Notes: a model not told the origin generated them from the sequence alone. A stretch of 64,000 bases of DNA from JAAUUJ01 sp964392245 (GCA_964392245.1 CAYMOX010000005.1:57213-121212), one strand, 5' to 3'; shown: positions 18,740 to 27,585, numbered from the stretch's first letter. Numbers and translations: made by a program.

Positions 18740-19054
18740 ATGGCAGCCAGACTGACGAATATATTGGAATATCTAGCATTAGGAGAGATGGAGTCCCAGG
18801 CCAGTTCCTCCTATCCCCATCAACCGCTGTTCTACAGCACCCAGGACCGATTGGAAACCTTACAGACCATACTGAACCGCATCCACCCGATCTATCGCAG
18901 GATGGAGCAGGGGGAGGATCCAGATCCGGGGGAACTGAGCACAGCGGAAAGAAGCGAGCTGCAGGTGGTGGTTCGCCAGGTTCTGCGGGAACATCTGGAA
19001 ATGCATCCTCCTGATAGCCCTTATGATCTGTCGATCACAGGCGTCTACTATTAG
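18740..19054 (+). CDS. Small conserved-looking protein, unknown (104 aa)
   Basis: The ATG is preceded by AGGAGG-like CCAGGAGG at proper spacing. The protein is acidic and mostly helical (RLETLQTILNRIHPIYRRME... ELQVVVRQVLREHL), with no membrane segment. It ends in YDLSITGVYY. It converges on pstB, with stop codons overlapping by 4 bases. No family recognised. Confidence 0.65.
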   Translation: MAARLTNILEYLALGEMESQASSSYPHQPLFYSTQDRLETLQTILNRIHPIYRRMEQGEDPDPGELSTAERSELQVVVRQVLREHLEMHPPDSPYDLSITGVYY

Positions 19055-19860
19055 CCAAAGCGGCCACTGACATACTCCTCTGTTTCCCGTTGAGCCGGAG
19101 CATTAAAAATCTTTTCAGTGCGATTAAGTTCCACCAAACGCCCAAAACGCACACCCTGTTCATCCAGCTCAGTGTTAAAGAAAGCAGTGAAATCGGAAAC
19201 CCGTGCGGCCTGTTGCATGTTGTGGGTGACGATCACAATGGTGTAGCTCTGCTTTAGTTCCTTGATCAGTTCCTCAATCCGGAGGGTGGAGATAGGATCA
19301 AGTGCGGAGCAGGGCTCATCCATCAGCACCACTTCTGGCTGTAGGGCCAGAGTACGGGCAATACAAAGTCGCTGCTGCTGACCTCCCGACAGGGACAATC
19401 CACTGTCTTTTAACTTGTCCTTGACCTCTTCCCAAAGAGCAGATTGCCGCAAACTCTGCTCCACCAGATCATCCAGATCCCCTTGATACCCATTGATGCG
19501 AGGACCGAAGGCAATGTTGTCGTAAATGGACTTGGGAAAAGGGTTGGGCTTCTGGAACACCAGACCAATGCGACGCCGGACATCGGCAGCATCCACGTCG
19601 GGGGCGTACATATCCTGCTCGTTGAAGGTGACGGTTCCCCGCACAGATGCGCCAGGGATGAGGTCGTTCATGCGATTAAAGCAGCGCAGGAGTGTACTTT
19701 TGCCACACCCAGAGGGGCCGATAAAAGCCGTGACATGAAACTTGGGAACCTGCAGAGAAACCTGACGCACTGCCGCATAGTTTCCGTAGAGGACATCCAC
19801 ACTTTTGGCTTCGAGCACAGGGGTCAAAGCAGGTTGGGGCACTGGAGATGGAGATCGCAT
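19051..19860 (-). CDS. pstB: Phosphate ABC transporter ATP-binding protein
   Basis: 269 residues. Walker A GPSGCGKSTLLRCFNRMNDL, the PstB-specific QKPNPFPKSIYDN segment, signature LSGGQQQRLCIARTLA, Walker B VVLMDEPCSALDP and the switch His (VTHNMQQA) are all present. It energises high-affinity phosphate import by PstSCA. Here it stands alone: pstS, pstC and pstA are not in the window and its neighbours are unrelated. Start 19860 is an ATG with slightly extended N-terminus. An inverted repeat lies 59 bases upstream. Confidence 0.95.
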   Translation of the reverse strand: MRSPSPVPQPALTPVLEAKSVDVLYGNYAAVRQVSLQVPKFHVTAFIGPSGCGKSTLLRCFNRMNDLIPGASVRGTVTFNEQDMYAPDVDAADVRRRIGLVFQKPNPFPKSIYDNIAFGPRINGYQGDLDDLVEQSLRQSALWEEVKDKLKDSGLSLSGGQQQRLCIARTLALQPEVVLMDEPCSALDPISTLRIEELIKELKQSYTIVIVTHNMQQAARVSDFTAFFNTELDEQGVRFGRLVELNRTEKIFNAPAQRETEEYVSGRFG

Positions 19861-19918
19861 GTTCCTAGCATCCTACAACAGCGTCACTGGCCAGAACTGA
19901 CGCACATCTTGCAGCGTC

Positions 19919-19933
19919 CGTTAACACTTAACG
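19919..19933. promoter_or_regulatory. Inverted repeat upstream of pstB
   Basis: A perfect 6-3-6 inverted repeat, CGTTAA-CAC-TTAACG, in the 205-base spacer between pstB and tpiA. The TTAA half-sites resemble Pho-box units, but their spacing (7) does not fit the 11-base direct-repeat arrangement. A candidate operator only. Confidence 0.35.
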
Positions 19934-20065
19934 ATACTGTTCTGATGTCTGTCAATCGCATCCTACCAAAAAGGGTGGTGAAGGGAGGGGATCCTCTTCA
20001 GGATTCTCCTGTACCAGCCATTGCCAGGGGGAGTGGTGAAATGATCAGAGAATGGAGAGAGAGAC

Positions 20066-20818
20066 TTAGACTCGACTGAGGCTTTGATAGTTGACAATAC
20101 GAGCAAACTCCTGGGGATCCAGACTCGCTCCCCCCACCAGGACCCCATCGATCTCAGGTTGGGCCATCAGTTCATCAATATTACTGGCTTTAACCGATCC
20201 CCCGTATTGAATGACAACCTCGGGATAGGCCAGATTTTTCCGGATCAGCTGAATGACGCGGTTGGCTTCCTCGGCGGCACAGGTATCCCCCGTTCCAATC
20301 GCCCAAATGGGTTCATAGGCAATTACTAACCGTGTCAGATCCACTCCGACGAGAGCATAACGCAGCTGTTGTAAAATCCAGCCCTCCGCTTCACCACGAT
20401 CACGGACATGCTTGGTCTCTCCTACACAGAGAATCGGCTGTAACCCGTGCCGTTGAGCTGCCAGCAAGCGACGGTTGACCGTTTCGTCGGTTTCCCCAAA
20501 ATACTGCCGTCGTTCGCTATGCCCCACAATGACATGGCTGACGCCCAACTCGGTCAGCATGTCTCCCGCGATCTCGCCGGTGAAGGCTCCCTGATCTTCC
20601 CAATGGATGTTCTGGGCTCCCAGAGCCACCCGAGCGGGAGATTGTTGTAGGGATGTCTGCACCACCTGCAGGGATGTGTAGGGAGTACAGAGGACAATGT
20701 GTCGCCGTTGATCGGACTGATCAGCCCTAATCAGGGGAAGGAAGGCCTGTAAAAAGGCGCGAGCCTCCGCCTGGTTCTTATGCATTTTCCAGTTTCCCGC
20801 AATAACCGTTGGGCGCAA
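20066..20818 (-). CDS. tpiA: Triosephosphate isomerase
   Basis: 250 residues. Interconverts dihydroxyacetone phosphate and glyceraldehyde 3-phosphate in the Calvin cycle and glycolysis. All catalytic elements are visible: Asn/Lys in IAGNWKMHK, the catalytic His in VIVGHSERR, the catalytic Glu in VIAYEPIWAIGTG, and the phosphate-binding loop IQYGGSVKASN. Length typical. Confidence 0.97.
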   Translation of the reverse strand: MRPTVIAGNWKMHKNQAEARAFLQAFLPLIRADQSDQRRHIVLCTPYTSLQVVQTSLQQSPARVALGAQNIHWEDQGAFTGEIAGDMLTELGVSHVIVGHSERRQYFGETDETVNRRLLAAQRHGLQPILCVGETKHVRDRGEAEGWILQQLRYALVGVDLTRLVIAYEPIWAIGTGDTCAAEEANRVIQLIRKNLAYPEVVIQYGGSVKASNIDELMAQPEIDGVLVGGASLDPQEFARIVNYQSLSRV

Positions 20819-21245
20819 GGGGTTCCTCCCAATCGAAACGTTACCGTTCTCTGCACTGCTCTTCTGCTAGAGAGTTTGCCACCGATCCCCAGACAGATCA
20901 TGGATTTCAACCTGGGAGAGGATTGACGGCTGGGGTTTGCGTATGACCCAGTTTACAGTGCTTTGCATCCGGCTGCGTGGCCACATTCACCTGAGGGCTC
21001 AATGAGGCTGCCCATGCGTACCAGCCAAAATAACCCTATTGCATTACAGTCTAAACCTCGGAAGGCAGAACCCTCCGAGGCAAATCAATAAATTCGTTTT
21101 TATTAGGGCTTTCAATACGCACGAGAATATCGCTGTCTGTCGCGTTTTCGCAAGATTTTCCTCAGTTTCTCAATCTTCTGAAATACTGCTTAGCAAAATT
21201 ACATATAGCCGTGGCGAGGCCAAGGGGCAGACGCTTAGGGAAAAC
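20819..21245. other. Intergenic spacer with a GC-rich hairpin
   Basis: 427 bases between tpiA (leaving leftwards) and the end of a pentapeptide-repeat gene. A hairpin at 21056-21080 has a CCTCGGA/TCCGAGG stem. No T-run follows it directly on either strand, so it is not a clear terminator. The tpiA promoter should lie near the left end. No convincing gene was seen; short frames here lack ribosome sites. Confidence 0.5.
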
Positions 21246-22070
21246 TCAGAACTGGCTCAGTTTTCGCATGCCAGCCTGGATCGGATCAAAGGCGGGATCA
21301 AAGACAGTCAAATGGTTATAGGTCGCACATTCTAGATCACTGTCCATCAACATGGTTTGGGTGAGATCCGCACCTTGCAGATTAGCAGCCCAGAGATTGA
21401 CCCCACAAAGATTGGCTCCGCTGAGATTAGCCTGCGTTAGATCAACACTGCGAAGGTTCGTACCCCAGAGTTTTGTCTGTCGCAAATCCACCCCCATCAG
21501 CTTGGCACCCTCCAGATCCGTTGCACTCAGGTTGGCCCCTCGCAGATCCACTTCCCGCAGATCCACTTCCCGCAGATTGGCTTCCCGTAGATTGGTTCCC
21601 TGCAGGTTGGCCACCCGCAAATTGGCCTGTTGCAGATTGGCCGCTCGCATTCGCGCTGCCTGCAGATCGGCTCCTCGCAAATCCGCCCCCTCTAACCGCG
21701 CTCCACTCAGGTTGGCCCCCTGCAATCTGGCCTTGCCCAGCTGAGCTCGAGTTAGCTCCGCCTCACTCAGGTTGGCCCCCTTGAGATTGGCCCCCCGCAG
21801 ATCCGCCTCCCAAAGATTGGCCCCTGTTAATTCCGCTCCTCCGAGCACTGCCCGGATCAGAGAGGCCCGCGTCAACTCGGCTCGACTCAGATAGGCTTCA
21901 TAGAGATCGACGTTGTTCAAATTGGCTTTAACCAGGTCGGCACCCGTTAAATTAATACTACTGAGAGAGGTGTGGGATAGATCCGCATGGCGCAACTGGG
22001 CCCCGATGAACTCCCGTTCTCCGGATGAATATCTCTGCAATAGTTCGGCAGCGCTTTTAACCTCAGACAT
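21246..22070 (-). CDS. Pentapeptide-repeat protein (274 aa)
   Basis: After an N-terminal leader (AAELLQRYSSGEREFIGAQL) nearly the whole protein consists of tandem A(D/N)LxxA pentapeptides, about 40 units, predicted to form a right-handed quadrilateral beta-helix. The C-terminus ends with a capping segment (YNHLTVFDPAFDPIQAGM). Many cyanobacteria carry such proteins; most have no known function. Paralogous to the neighbours at 22188 and 48270, which share the same leader and cap. Confidence 0.9.
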   Translation of the reverse strand: MSEVKSAAELLQRYSSGEREFIGAQLRHADLSHTSLSSINLTGADLVKANLNNVDLYEAYLSRAELTRASLIRAVLGGAELTGANLWEADLRGANLKGANLSEAELTRAQLGKARLQGANLSGARLEGADLRGADLQAARMRAANLQQANLRVANLQGTNLREANLREVDLREVDLRGANLSATDLEGAKLMGVDLRQTKLWGTNLRSVDLTQANLSGANLCGVNLWAANLQGADLTQTMLMDSDLECATYNHLTVFDPAFDPIQAGMRKLSQF

Positions 22071-22187
22071 GATCCTTCAACCTTGAGCAGTGGCAGGCGG
22101 AGGACTCCCATCTCGTGAAATAGGAATCCGCTCGTACTCCTACCATATCTTTTTGGTGGGAAAAGCTACCTCTGTGTATCGAAATGA

Positions 22188-22793
22188 TCATCCGGACACC
22201 ATGCCCAATTGTTCAGGATGGATCCCAGGATCAAATCGAGTATAGTCGTTGAAGCGGGCTAGTCGGAGGTCCGCAAGTTCTAGGTTGGCTTCCCGCAGTT
22301 CTGCCACCTGCAAACTGGCCTTCTGGAGGTTGGCAAAGCTGAGATTAGCTCCAAACAGATCGGCCCCGAAGAGATCAGCGCTCTCTAAACACGCATGGGT
22401 CAGCGTGGTAAAGGCCAGGTTCGCGCCTGATAGATAGGCATCTCGTAAATTCACTCGACTCAGATCTGAACCAAACAGGTCGGCCCCACTCAGATTCGCT
22501 TCATTGAAATTTAACTCGCTCAGGTTCAGTCCGGTTAGTTTAACCTGAGATAAGCTAGCTTTGCGTAAGATAGCCCCCCTGAGATCGGTGAGACGGAGAT
22601 GGGATTCCGAGAGATCTGCACCGACCAAATAAGTTTTGTGGAAGCAGACCTGACTGAGATCTGCCCCGCGCAAATTAATCCAGCTCAGATTGGCCTGACT
22701 CAGGTCAGCTCCGCGCAGATCAGAGTCCTGAAAATCCCGCAAGCCAGCTGCATAGTGCTGCAGGAGGTCAACTGCATTTTTCACTTTAGGCAT
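22188..22793 (-). CDS. Pentapeptide-repeat protein (201 aa)
   Basis: The same plan as the downstream neighbour: leader (AVDLLQHYAAGLRDFQDSDL), about 27 pentapeptides (ADLSQANLSWINLRGADL and so on), and cap (ARFNDYTRFDPGIHPEQLGM). It is 117 bases upstream of the 274-residue paralogue on the same strand, suggesting local duplication followed by repeat-number change. No catalytic domain. Confidence 0.9.
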   Translation of the reverse strand: MPKVKNAVDLLQHYAAGLRDFQDSDLRGADLSQANLSWINLRGADLSQVCFHKTYLVGADLSESHLRLTDLRGAILRKASLSQVKLTGLNLSELNFNEANLSGADLFGSDLSRVNLRDAYLSGANLAFTTLTHACLESADLFGADLFGANLSFANLQKASLQVAELREANLELADLRLARFNDYTRFDPGIHPEQLGMVSG

Positions 22794-22965
22794 AGGCCTA
22801 CTTTACCCCAGGACCCCAGTGAAAAAACCGTCCAGAATCCCTTACCAGACGGCTCAGACCGAGTTTTTCCCAGATCAACCTCTCACTTGGTTTGCAGTTA
22901 ACCCCTGGCTGCAAACTCGACCCTAACCCACCTTACGGGTTGTGGCAGGGATCCTCAGAGCGTCT

Positions 22966-23166
22966 TTAGCTCAGGCTTTGCCAGGCCACATTAATGTCCT
23001 GAAGCAGGAGAGAGCGATTGTACAGTTCCAGAATAATCAACAGAAAAACTAGAAACAGGCCCATAAATACGGCCATTAGCGGGGTTGTTCCCCAGCCGGG
23101 GGCTACTTTGCCATATTCAGAGTTGAGAGGACGCAGTAAGTTACCCAATCTTGTCTTAATTGCCAT
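22966..23166 (-). CDS. psbH: Photosystem II protein PsbH
   Basis: A 66-residue single-span subunit of the PSII core, needed for stable QA/QB electron transfer and CP47 assembly. The N-terminal stromal part (LGNLLRPLNSEYGKVAPGWGTTP) and one transmembrane helix (LMAVFMGLFLVFLLIILELY) match the family. Divergent from psbN across 150 bases, a common cyanobacterial arrangement. Confidence 0.97.
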   Translation of the reverse strand: MAIKTRLGNLLRPLNSEYGKVAPGWGTTPLMAVFMGLFLVFLLIILELYNRSLLLQDINVAWQSLS

Positions 23167-23316
23167 AGTTCTCGGATCCTTAATTAGGGTTAGCCCAGCA
23201 CCAACAGCACGGCAAGCTCAATGTAGCAGAGAGCTCAATGGCACTGTTGCATCTGACCTCAAATTGTAAACCTGTGTAATATCCTAAGATCATACGGAAT
23301 CACTCTAGGTCTGGAA

Positions 23317-23448
23317 ATGGAACCCACTCTGTCCCTGGTCGTGGCGATTTCTGCGGTCGTGATCGCCATTACTGCGTATGCCGTCTATGTTGCTTTTGGT
23401 CCTCCTGCCAAGGAACTGCAGGATCCCTATGATATGCACGAAGACTAA
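23317..23448 (+). CDS. psbN: PsbN, photosystem II assembly protein
   Basis: A 43-residue frame beginning MEPTLSLVVAISAVVIA and ending in FGPPAKELQDPYDMHED, the conserved PsbN signature (xFGPPSxxLxDPFxxHED). One transmembrane helix. Known to assist assembly of the PSII reaction centre rather than being a stable subunit. It lies 39 bases upstream of trmL and is divergent from psbH. Confidence 0.95.
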   Translation: MEPTLSLVVAISAVVIAITAYAVYVAFGPPAKELQDPYDMHED

Positions 23449-23487
23449 GGCTTTTGCTCTTTTGCTCCTGGTAAGGAAGGCTCGGTT

Positions 23488-23955
23488 ATGGTGCAGGTGG
23501 TGCTGGTAGCGCCCGAGATCCCCGCCAATACAGGCAACATTGCTCGCACCTGTGCGGCGACAGGGACACCGCTTCACCTGATTGATCCTCTCGGATTTCA
23601 TCTCACGAACCGACATTTACGCCGTGCCGGACTGGACTACTGGGAGGCCGTCAGTCTGCAGCGCCACTCCTCCTGGAATGCTTTTCGCCAGCGCTATCCC
23701 GAGGCCCGCTGTTGGTGTTTCAGCGTTCGTGGTCAGAAGGATTACATTGAGGTGAATTACCAGGAGGATGACTGGCTGATCTTTGGGAGCGAAACTCAGG
23801 GATTGCCGGATTCCATTTTGCAGGCTTACCCCAGCCTTCATATCCCCCTTTCAGGACCTGTCCGCAGCTTGAATGTTGCCAATGCGGTTGCCATCGCCCT
23901 GTTTGAGGCGCTGCGTCAACTCCGATCAACCGACAGCAACAGGATCTTAGCCTGA
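23488..23955 (+). CDS. trmL: tRNA (cytidine/uridine-34 2'-O)-methyltransferase TrmL
   Basis: A 155-residue SPOUT methyltransferase that modifies the wobble base of tRNA-Leu isoacceptors. Visible motifs: start VQVVLVAPEIPANTGNIARTC (substrate Asn and Arg), FGSETQGLPDSIL, and the knot motif IPLSGPVRSLNVANAVAIAL. An AAGGAAGG site precedes the ATG. The canonical knot motif usually reads MVRSLN; here PVRSLN. Converges on the GST gene with a 9-base overlap. Confidence 0.93.
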   Translation: MVQVVLVAPEIPANTGNIARTCAATGTPLHLIDPLGFHLTNRHLRRAGLDYWEAVSLQRHSSWNAFRQRYPEARCWCFSVRGQKDYIEVNYQEDDWLIFGSETQGLPDSILQAYPSLHIPLSGPVRSLNVANAVAIALFEALRQLRSTDSNRILA

Positions 23956-24504
23956 CTGACCCATGACCTTCTGGAAGGCAGGTCTCGCATCCATACGCTG
24001 TAAGTAAGCCATCAGGGAGGGGTAGGCAGAAAAATCGGTTTTCAGCATCGTGATCGAGAATCCCAGCAGCGAAGCAACGGCCACATCGGCTGCTGAAAAG
24101 TCTTCCCCCAAAAGAAAAGGCTGCTTCTCCAGAATCTGATTCAGGGGGGGCAGCAGCTTAGGCATCTCTTTGTCGCGACTGGATTCTACAAACAGTCCGG
24201 GACCCAGAGTGGCATTGGCAAACAGAACCCATTGGGCCAGGAGAGCGCGGTGCTTCTCGGTGAGCGGGGGATGATGGTAGCGATCGCTGAGGTAGAGCAA
24301 AATTGCCCCCGACTCCCAGAGCTGTAGATCCCCATCGACGAGAGCCGGGACTTTGCCCATGGGGTTGATGGACAGGTAGGGGGGCTGGCGATGCTCACCC
24401 GCTTGCATGTCTAGCGTGACGAATTCATAAGGAACCCCCAGTTCCTCTAGATACCACTGCACAATTGCAGCCCGACTCCGCTGGCCTCCATAGAGTTTGA
24501 GCAT
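23947..24504 (-). CDS. Glutathione S-transferase family protein
   Basis: 185 residues. N-terminal thioredoxin-like domain with the glutathione-site segments NPMGKVPAL and LWESGAILLYLSDRY; helical C-terminal domain (FSAADVAVASLLGF). Probably detoxification or thiol metabolism; the substrate cannot be told. ATG 24504 has GAGGAGG 6 bases upstream and is preferred over 24519. Start of the C-terminal end overlaps trmL on the other strand. Confidence 0.9.
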   Translation of the reverse strand: MLKLYGGQRSRAAIVQWYLEELGVPYEFVTLDMQAGEHRQPPYLSINPMGKVPALVDGDLQLWESGAILLYLSDRYHHPPLTEKHRALLAQWVLFANATLGPGLFVESSRDKEMPKLLPPLNQILEKQPFLLGEDFSAADVAVASLLGFSITMLKTDFSAYPSLMAYLQRMDARPAFQKVMGQSG

Positions 24505-24567
24505 GGGTGTCCTCCTCAATGATCAGTGCTCCGTCCACTGTACGCAGTTTGGGTGCCCAGGAACTGC

Positions 24568-25791
24568 CTAGCTCATCTGTCTTACCCAATCCAGCAGTTG
24601 ATGGGCCATCTCTCGCTTTGAGCACAGGGGGATCTCCCGTTTGACTCCCTCGAGAGTCAGGAAAACAGCTTGATTCTGATCACTGCCAAACCCCCCCTGC
24701 GGTTGATCGATCGGGTTAGCAACGATCGCGTCCAATCCTTTTCTTTTTAATTTGGCGAGTGCGGCAGGGATGATATCACCCTCCTGCGCAGCGAACCCAA
24801 TGAGCCGTTGCCCTGGACGTTTGCGTTGACTGAGCTCCTGCAGTAAATCAGGGATGATTTCTAGTTGAAGCTGAAGCGGCAGATCTGCCTTGGCCAGCTT
24901 TGAGGGTGCGATGGATACGGGTCGTACATCTCCGACTGCTGCCGCCATCAGAACCACATCGGTATGCGGAAAATGGGTACTGAGGACCGCTTGCATATCG
25001 GCTGCGGAGGTTACCCCAAGGGTTTGCACATTGGACTGGAGCGGGATCAGGTTCGGATCCAGGGGTCCGTGGATGAGAAGGACCTGAGCCCCTCGGTAAG
25101 CCGCTGCTCTGGCCAGAGCAATGCCCATGCGACCGGAGGCAGGATTGCCAATAAAACGGACGGTATCCAGGGGTTCTTGTGTCCCCCCCGCAGTCACCAG
25201 CACTCGCTTTCCCTGCCAGTCTTGCTGGCCCTGCGTCCAACACAGAGCAAAGAGGGCGTCCTCCAGATCTTGAGGTTCCACCAATCGTCCATCCCCAACG
25301 GTGTCACAGGCCAGGCGTCCGGAGGTGGGAGGCACCCCCCAGTAACGTGGATCCTTCAAAATCTGGGCCCAGTTCTGTTGTACCGGAGCGGCTTGCCACA
25401 TCTGCGTGTTCATCGCGGGAGCAAGCAGAACGGGCGAGGCTGAGGCCAACAGCACACTGGTTAGTAAATTATCTGCCAGTCCGTGGGCAATTTTAGCCAG
25501 GGTATTGGCGCTGAGGGGAGCAATCAACAGAGCATCCGCCCATTCCGCCAATTCAATATGCAAGGGGCGATCTTGACGATAATCCCAGTATTCCCTGTCC
25601 GTATAGACCGCATGGCGGGATAGAGCCGCAAATGTGAGTGGAGAGACAAAGGTTTGCGCCTGGTGAGTCAGAAATACCCGCACTTCTAGATCTTGCTTAG
25701 CCAGAGAGGAGATCAGAGCACAAACTTTGTAGGCAGCAATCCCCCCACAGACCCCAATCCCAACACGTTGATGGTTCCAGATGGTTGACAC
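24568..25791 (-). CDS. coaBC: Bifunctional phosphopantothenoylcysteine decarboxylase/phosphopantothenate-cysteine ligase
   Basis: 407 residues from a GTG with GAGGG upstream. N-terminal CoaC flavoprotein (about 1-185: VCGGIAAYK, the active-site His region, PAMNTQMW; the substrate-recognition clamp precedes LACDTVGDGRL). C-terminal CoaB ligase (VLVTAGGTQEPLDTVRFIGNPASGRMG, AAAVGDVRP, KRKGLDAIVANPI). Together they turn phosphopantothenate and cysteine into phosphopantetheine in coenzyme A synthesis. Length is normal. Confidence 0.96.
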   Translation of the reverse strand: MSTIWNHQRVGIGVCGGIAAYKVCALISSLAKQDLEVRVFLTHQAQTFVSPLTFAALSRHAVYTDREYWDYRQDRPLHIELAEWADALLIAPLSANTLAKIAHGLADNLLTSVLLASASPVLLAPAMNTQMWQAAPVQQNWAQILKDPRYWGVPPTSGRLACDTVGDGRLVEPQDLEDALFALCWTQGQQDWQGKRVLVTAGGTQEPLDTVRFIGNPASGRMGIALARAAAYRGAQVLLIHGPLDPNLIPLQSNVQTLGVTSAADMQAVLSTHFPHTDVVLMAAAVGDVRPVSIAPSKLAKADLPLQLQLEIIPDLLQELSQRKRPGQRLIGFAAQEGDIIPAALAKLKRKGLDAIVANPIDQPQGGFGSDQNQAVFLTLEGVKREIPLCSKREMAHQLLDWVRQMS

Positions 25792-26188
25792 CTTTGCCCT
25801 CTGCTTGCGTTCTTTCCCTCAAAGATCCTAAGGGATTAAAGCCTCCCAAACGCAAGGTTTAGGACTGGGGGCATACGCTCCCTGATGTTGCCCATCGGCT
25901 CTCCACCCTCAAGGATCCCCCAGGGAACCTGAAGATATCCAGACCGTGGAAAACCCGTCTGAAAAAAACAGGAATCTCCAGGTGTAGACCCATTGATTTC
26001 ATCCATAGTAAACATTGCTCCCCCCATTTTCCCACTGAGAATTGATCCGATCGTGCTGATCTGGAGGATGAAGTCACCAGCGTAGTTTGAGAATGATCAC
26101 CACCGATTCATATTTCGTATTTTTCTCACGATCTTGCACCAGTTCCAAAATTATCGCTAAACTAAAGTTGTTCTCTTAATTGTTGAAT
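25792..26188. other. Intergenic spacer upstream of the cyAbrB gene
   Basis: 397 bases between divergent coaBC and the cyAbrB gene. The right end is AT-rich and should hold the cyAbrB promoter (region around 26140-26175). No gene, tRNA or strong hairpin was recognised. Confidence 0.4.
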
Positions 26189-26584
26189 ATGCCTGCAAAT
26201 ACTAAGGTGAAGCCTCTAACCGGCAAGGAGCTTCTCGACAAAGTAAAATCGATGGACAAGGAAGATCTCAAGGAAAAAGCCAGAGCCTGTGGTTATGTAA
26301 CAACGACAAAAAAGGGCCAGGAGCGGGTCAGCAAAATGCAGTTCCTCAATGCTCTGTTGGAGGCTCAGGGGCTCAACCTTGATGCCACAGATGGCTCTAG
26401 CTCTCGCGGACGAACCCCGACCTTCCGAGTCTCAGTGCACAAGAACGGGAATCTCCTGATTGGAGCGGCCTACACCAAAGAGATGGGCCTCCAGCCGGGT
26501 GATGAGTTTGAGATTAAGCTGGGTAACCACAGCATCAAACTCGAACGGATTGAGGAGAAGGATGAGGAGCTCTCTGAAAACTAG
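26189..26584 (+). CDS. cyAbrB-type transcriptional regulator
   Basis: 131 residues from ATG 26189 (two TTG codons precede it). N-terminal helical region (LTGKELLDKVKSMDKEDLKEKARACGYV), then a C-terminal AbrB-like swapped-hairpin domain (GRTPTFRVSVHKNGNLLIGAAYTKEMGLQPGDEFEIKLG). This AbrB subfamily is specific to cyanobacteria and is known to affect nitrogen/carbon gene expression. A hairpin terminator lies 23 bases after the stop. Confidence 0.9.
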   Translation: MPANTKVKPLTGKELLDKVKSMDKEDLKEKARACGYVTTTKKGQERVSKMQFLNALLEAQGLNLDATDGSSSRGRTPTFRVSVHKNGNLLIGAAYTKEMGLQPGDEFEIKLGNHSIKLERIEEKDEELSEN

Positions 26585-26606
26585 GCGACCGTAGATCCGC
26601 AAAAAA

Positions 26607-26623
26607 GCTCCCCCAGGGGAGCT
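26607..26623 (+). terminator. Probable terminator hairpin after cyAbrB
   Basis: GCTCCCC/GGGGAGC stem with a 3-base loop, preceded by six A and followed by TATTGATATTT. The T-tract is imperfect on the plus strand; the A-run would serve as a T-tract on the minus strand. Confidence 0.55.
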
Positions 26624-26816
26624 ATTGATATTTCCTGATTCGATTGATCTGGTGAACTTTGTGCGCTTTTCAACATTGCATTTTCGAGTCTGTCAAGACT
26701 CAGTGCTGAGACTCTTATTCAAGACAATAACCAGATCCTTGGGCCTAAGCCTTCCTTCTGAATAGCCACTGAGGGGAAGACGAACCTCGACCGCACCAGA
26801 TTGGGACACCTTAACT

Positions 26817-27050
26817 TTATTCGGCTGTCTTCATCAATCCTGTAGCCTGCAGTTGTTCCGTCAGGCGAAGGTTGTTTTCAGCTAACACTAGAACCATGGC
26901 AGCACAGGCAAGCTGCACCCCAGCTCGGAACTCAGCTGATGCTTTGTATTGTTCTAGGACGCTATCCTCCCCTGGACGAGCACTTAAGATTAACTGAACT
27001 GATTTTTGAGTCAGGTCTTTAAGTTCACGTTGAGATAAACCAAGCTCCAC
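26817..27050 (-). CDS. Small protein, unknown (77 aa)
   Basis: The start is taken at GTG 27050, which has GGAGG 7 bases upstream; the TTG at 27056 is too close to that site. The product is helical (LSQRELKDLTQKSVQLILSA... FRAGVQLACAAMVLVLAENN), with a hydrophobic helix that may be amphipathic. No family recognised. Confidence 0.5.
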   Translation of the reverse strand: MELGLSQRELKDLTQKSVQLILSARPGEDSVLEQYKASAEFRAGVQLACAAMVLVLAENNLRLTEQLQATGLMKTAE

Positions 27051-27369
27051 AATCAAGCCTCCACTGCTCTGGGTCTATGGGATTCGTGAGAGATCTTAAA
27101 TAAGATGCCACTTGTTTGATCCTACCCTGTCCTGGTCACATCATTGAAGGAGAACAACCGCTGGATTGTTGTTGGGCTGCAGGTGGGATCGAGAGCAATG
27201 GATCCAATTTGCCGTACTATGCATATGGATATCGTTTTCTGTTCCAGAGCTTCTCTGAATTGTGGGCTCTCATGTGCTTGAGTTGTGCTGTGGCATAGCA
27301 TTCTGGCGAGAGTTTGAGTTCACAGACTTGAGAGGCTACACAGGCCACTATTTCATTACCTAGCTTCTT
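27051..27369. other. Intergenic spacer left of petP
   Basis: About 320 bases between the divergent small gene and petP. It should contain both promoters. No RNA gene or clear operator was recognised; short frames on both strands lack ribosome sites. Confidence 0.35.
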
Positions 27370-27573
27370 ATGAGCACATTCATCAAACCTGGAGATACGG
27401 TTCTCGTTAAGGCAATTGCAGAGAGAGGGCAAGGAGAGCTGAATTCCCTGCAAGGTAAACAGGGAAAGGTTCTGGCCCGACGTGTTGTCGATGGTAGCGG
27501 TGTTGGCTATATTGTGCAGCTGTCCGACCAAACCACCCACTGGTTCTTTGCTCAAGAATTAGAGCGCCGCTGA
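27370..27573 (+). CDS. petP: Cytochrome b6f subunit PetP-like SH3-fold protein
   Basis: 67 residues. The C-terminal pattern DGSGVGYIVQLSDQTTHWFFAQELE matches what I recall of PetP (DGSGxGxxVxFxDxxxTWFFExEL), a cyanobacterial b6f subunit with an SH3-like fold on the cytoplasmic side. The N-terminus (KPGDTVLVKAIAERG) also fits an SH3 barrel. Converges on ktrB with 12 bases between stops. Identification is from memory of the family; other small SH3 proteins such as NdhS are less similar. Confidence 0.65.
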   Translation: MSTFIKPGDTVLVKAIAERGQGELNSLQGKQGKVLARRVVDGSGVGYIVQLSDQTTHWFFAQELERR

Positions 27574-27585
27574 ATGGGGTCGGGC

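Noticed and set aside
21002..21091. 29-residue frame including the 21056 hairpin
   Set aside because: Too short, no ribosome site, and the hairpin accounts for the pattern.
21352..21784. Long plus-strand frames (130 and 103 residues) rich in Arg/Ser or Pro/Leu
   Set aside because: They are antisense shadows of the periodic pentapeptide-repeat gene.
25836..26077. Minus-strand frames of 63 and 72 residues upstream of cyAbrB
   Set aside because: No family similarity, no ribosome site, and overlapping frames typical of non-coding spacer.
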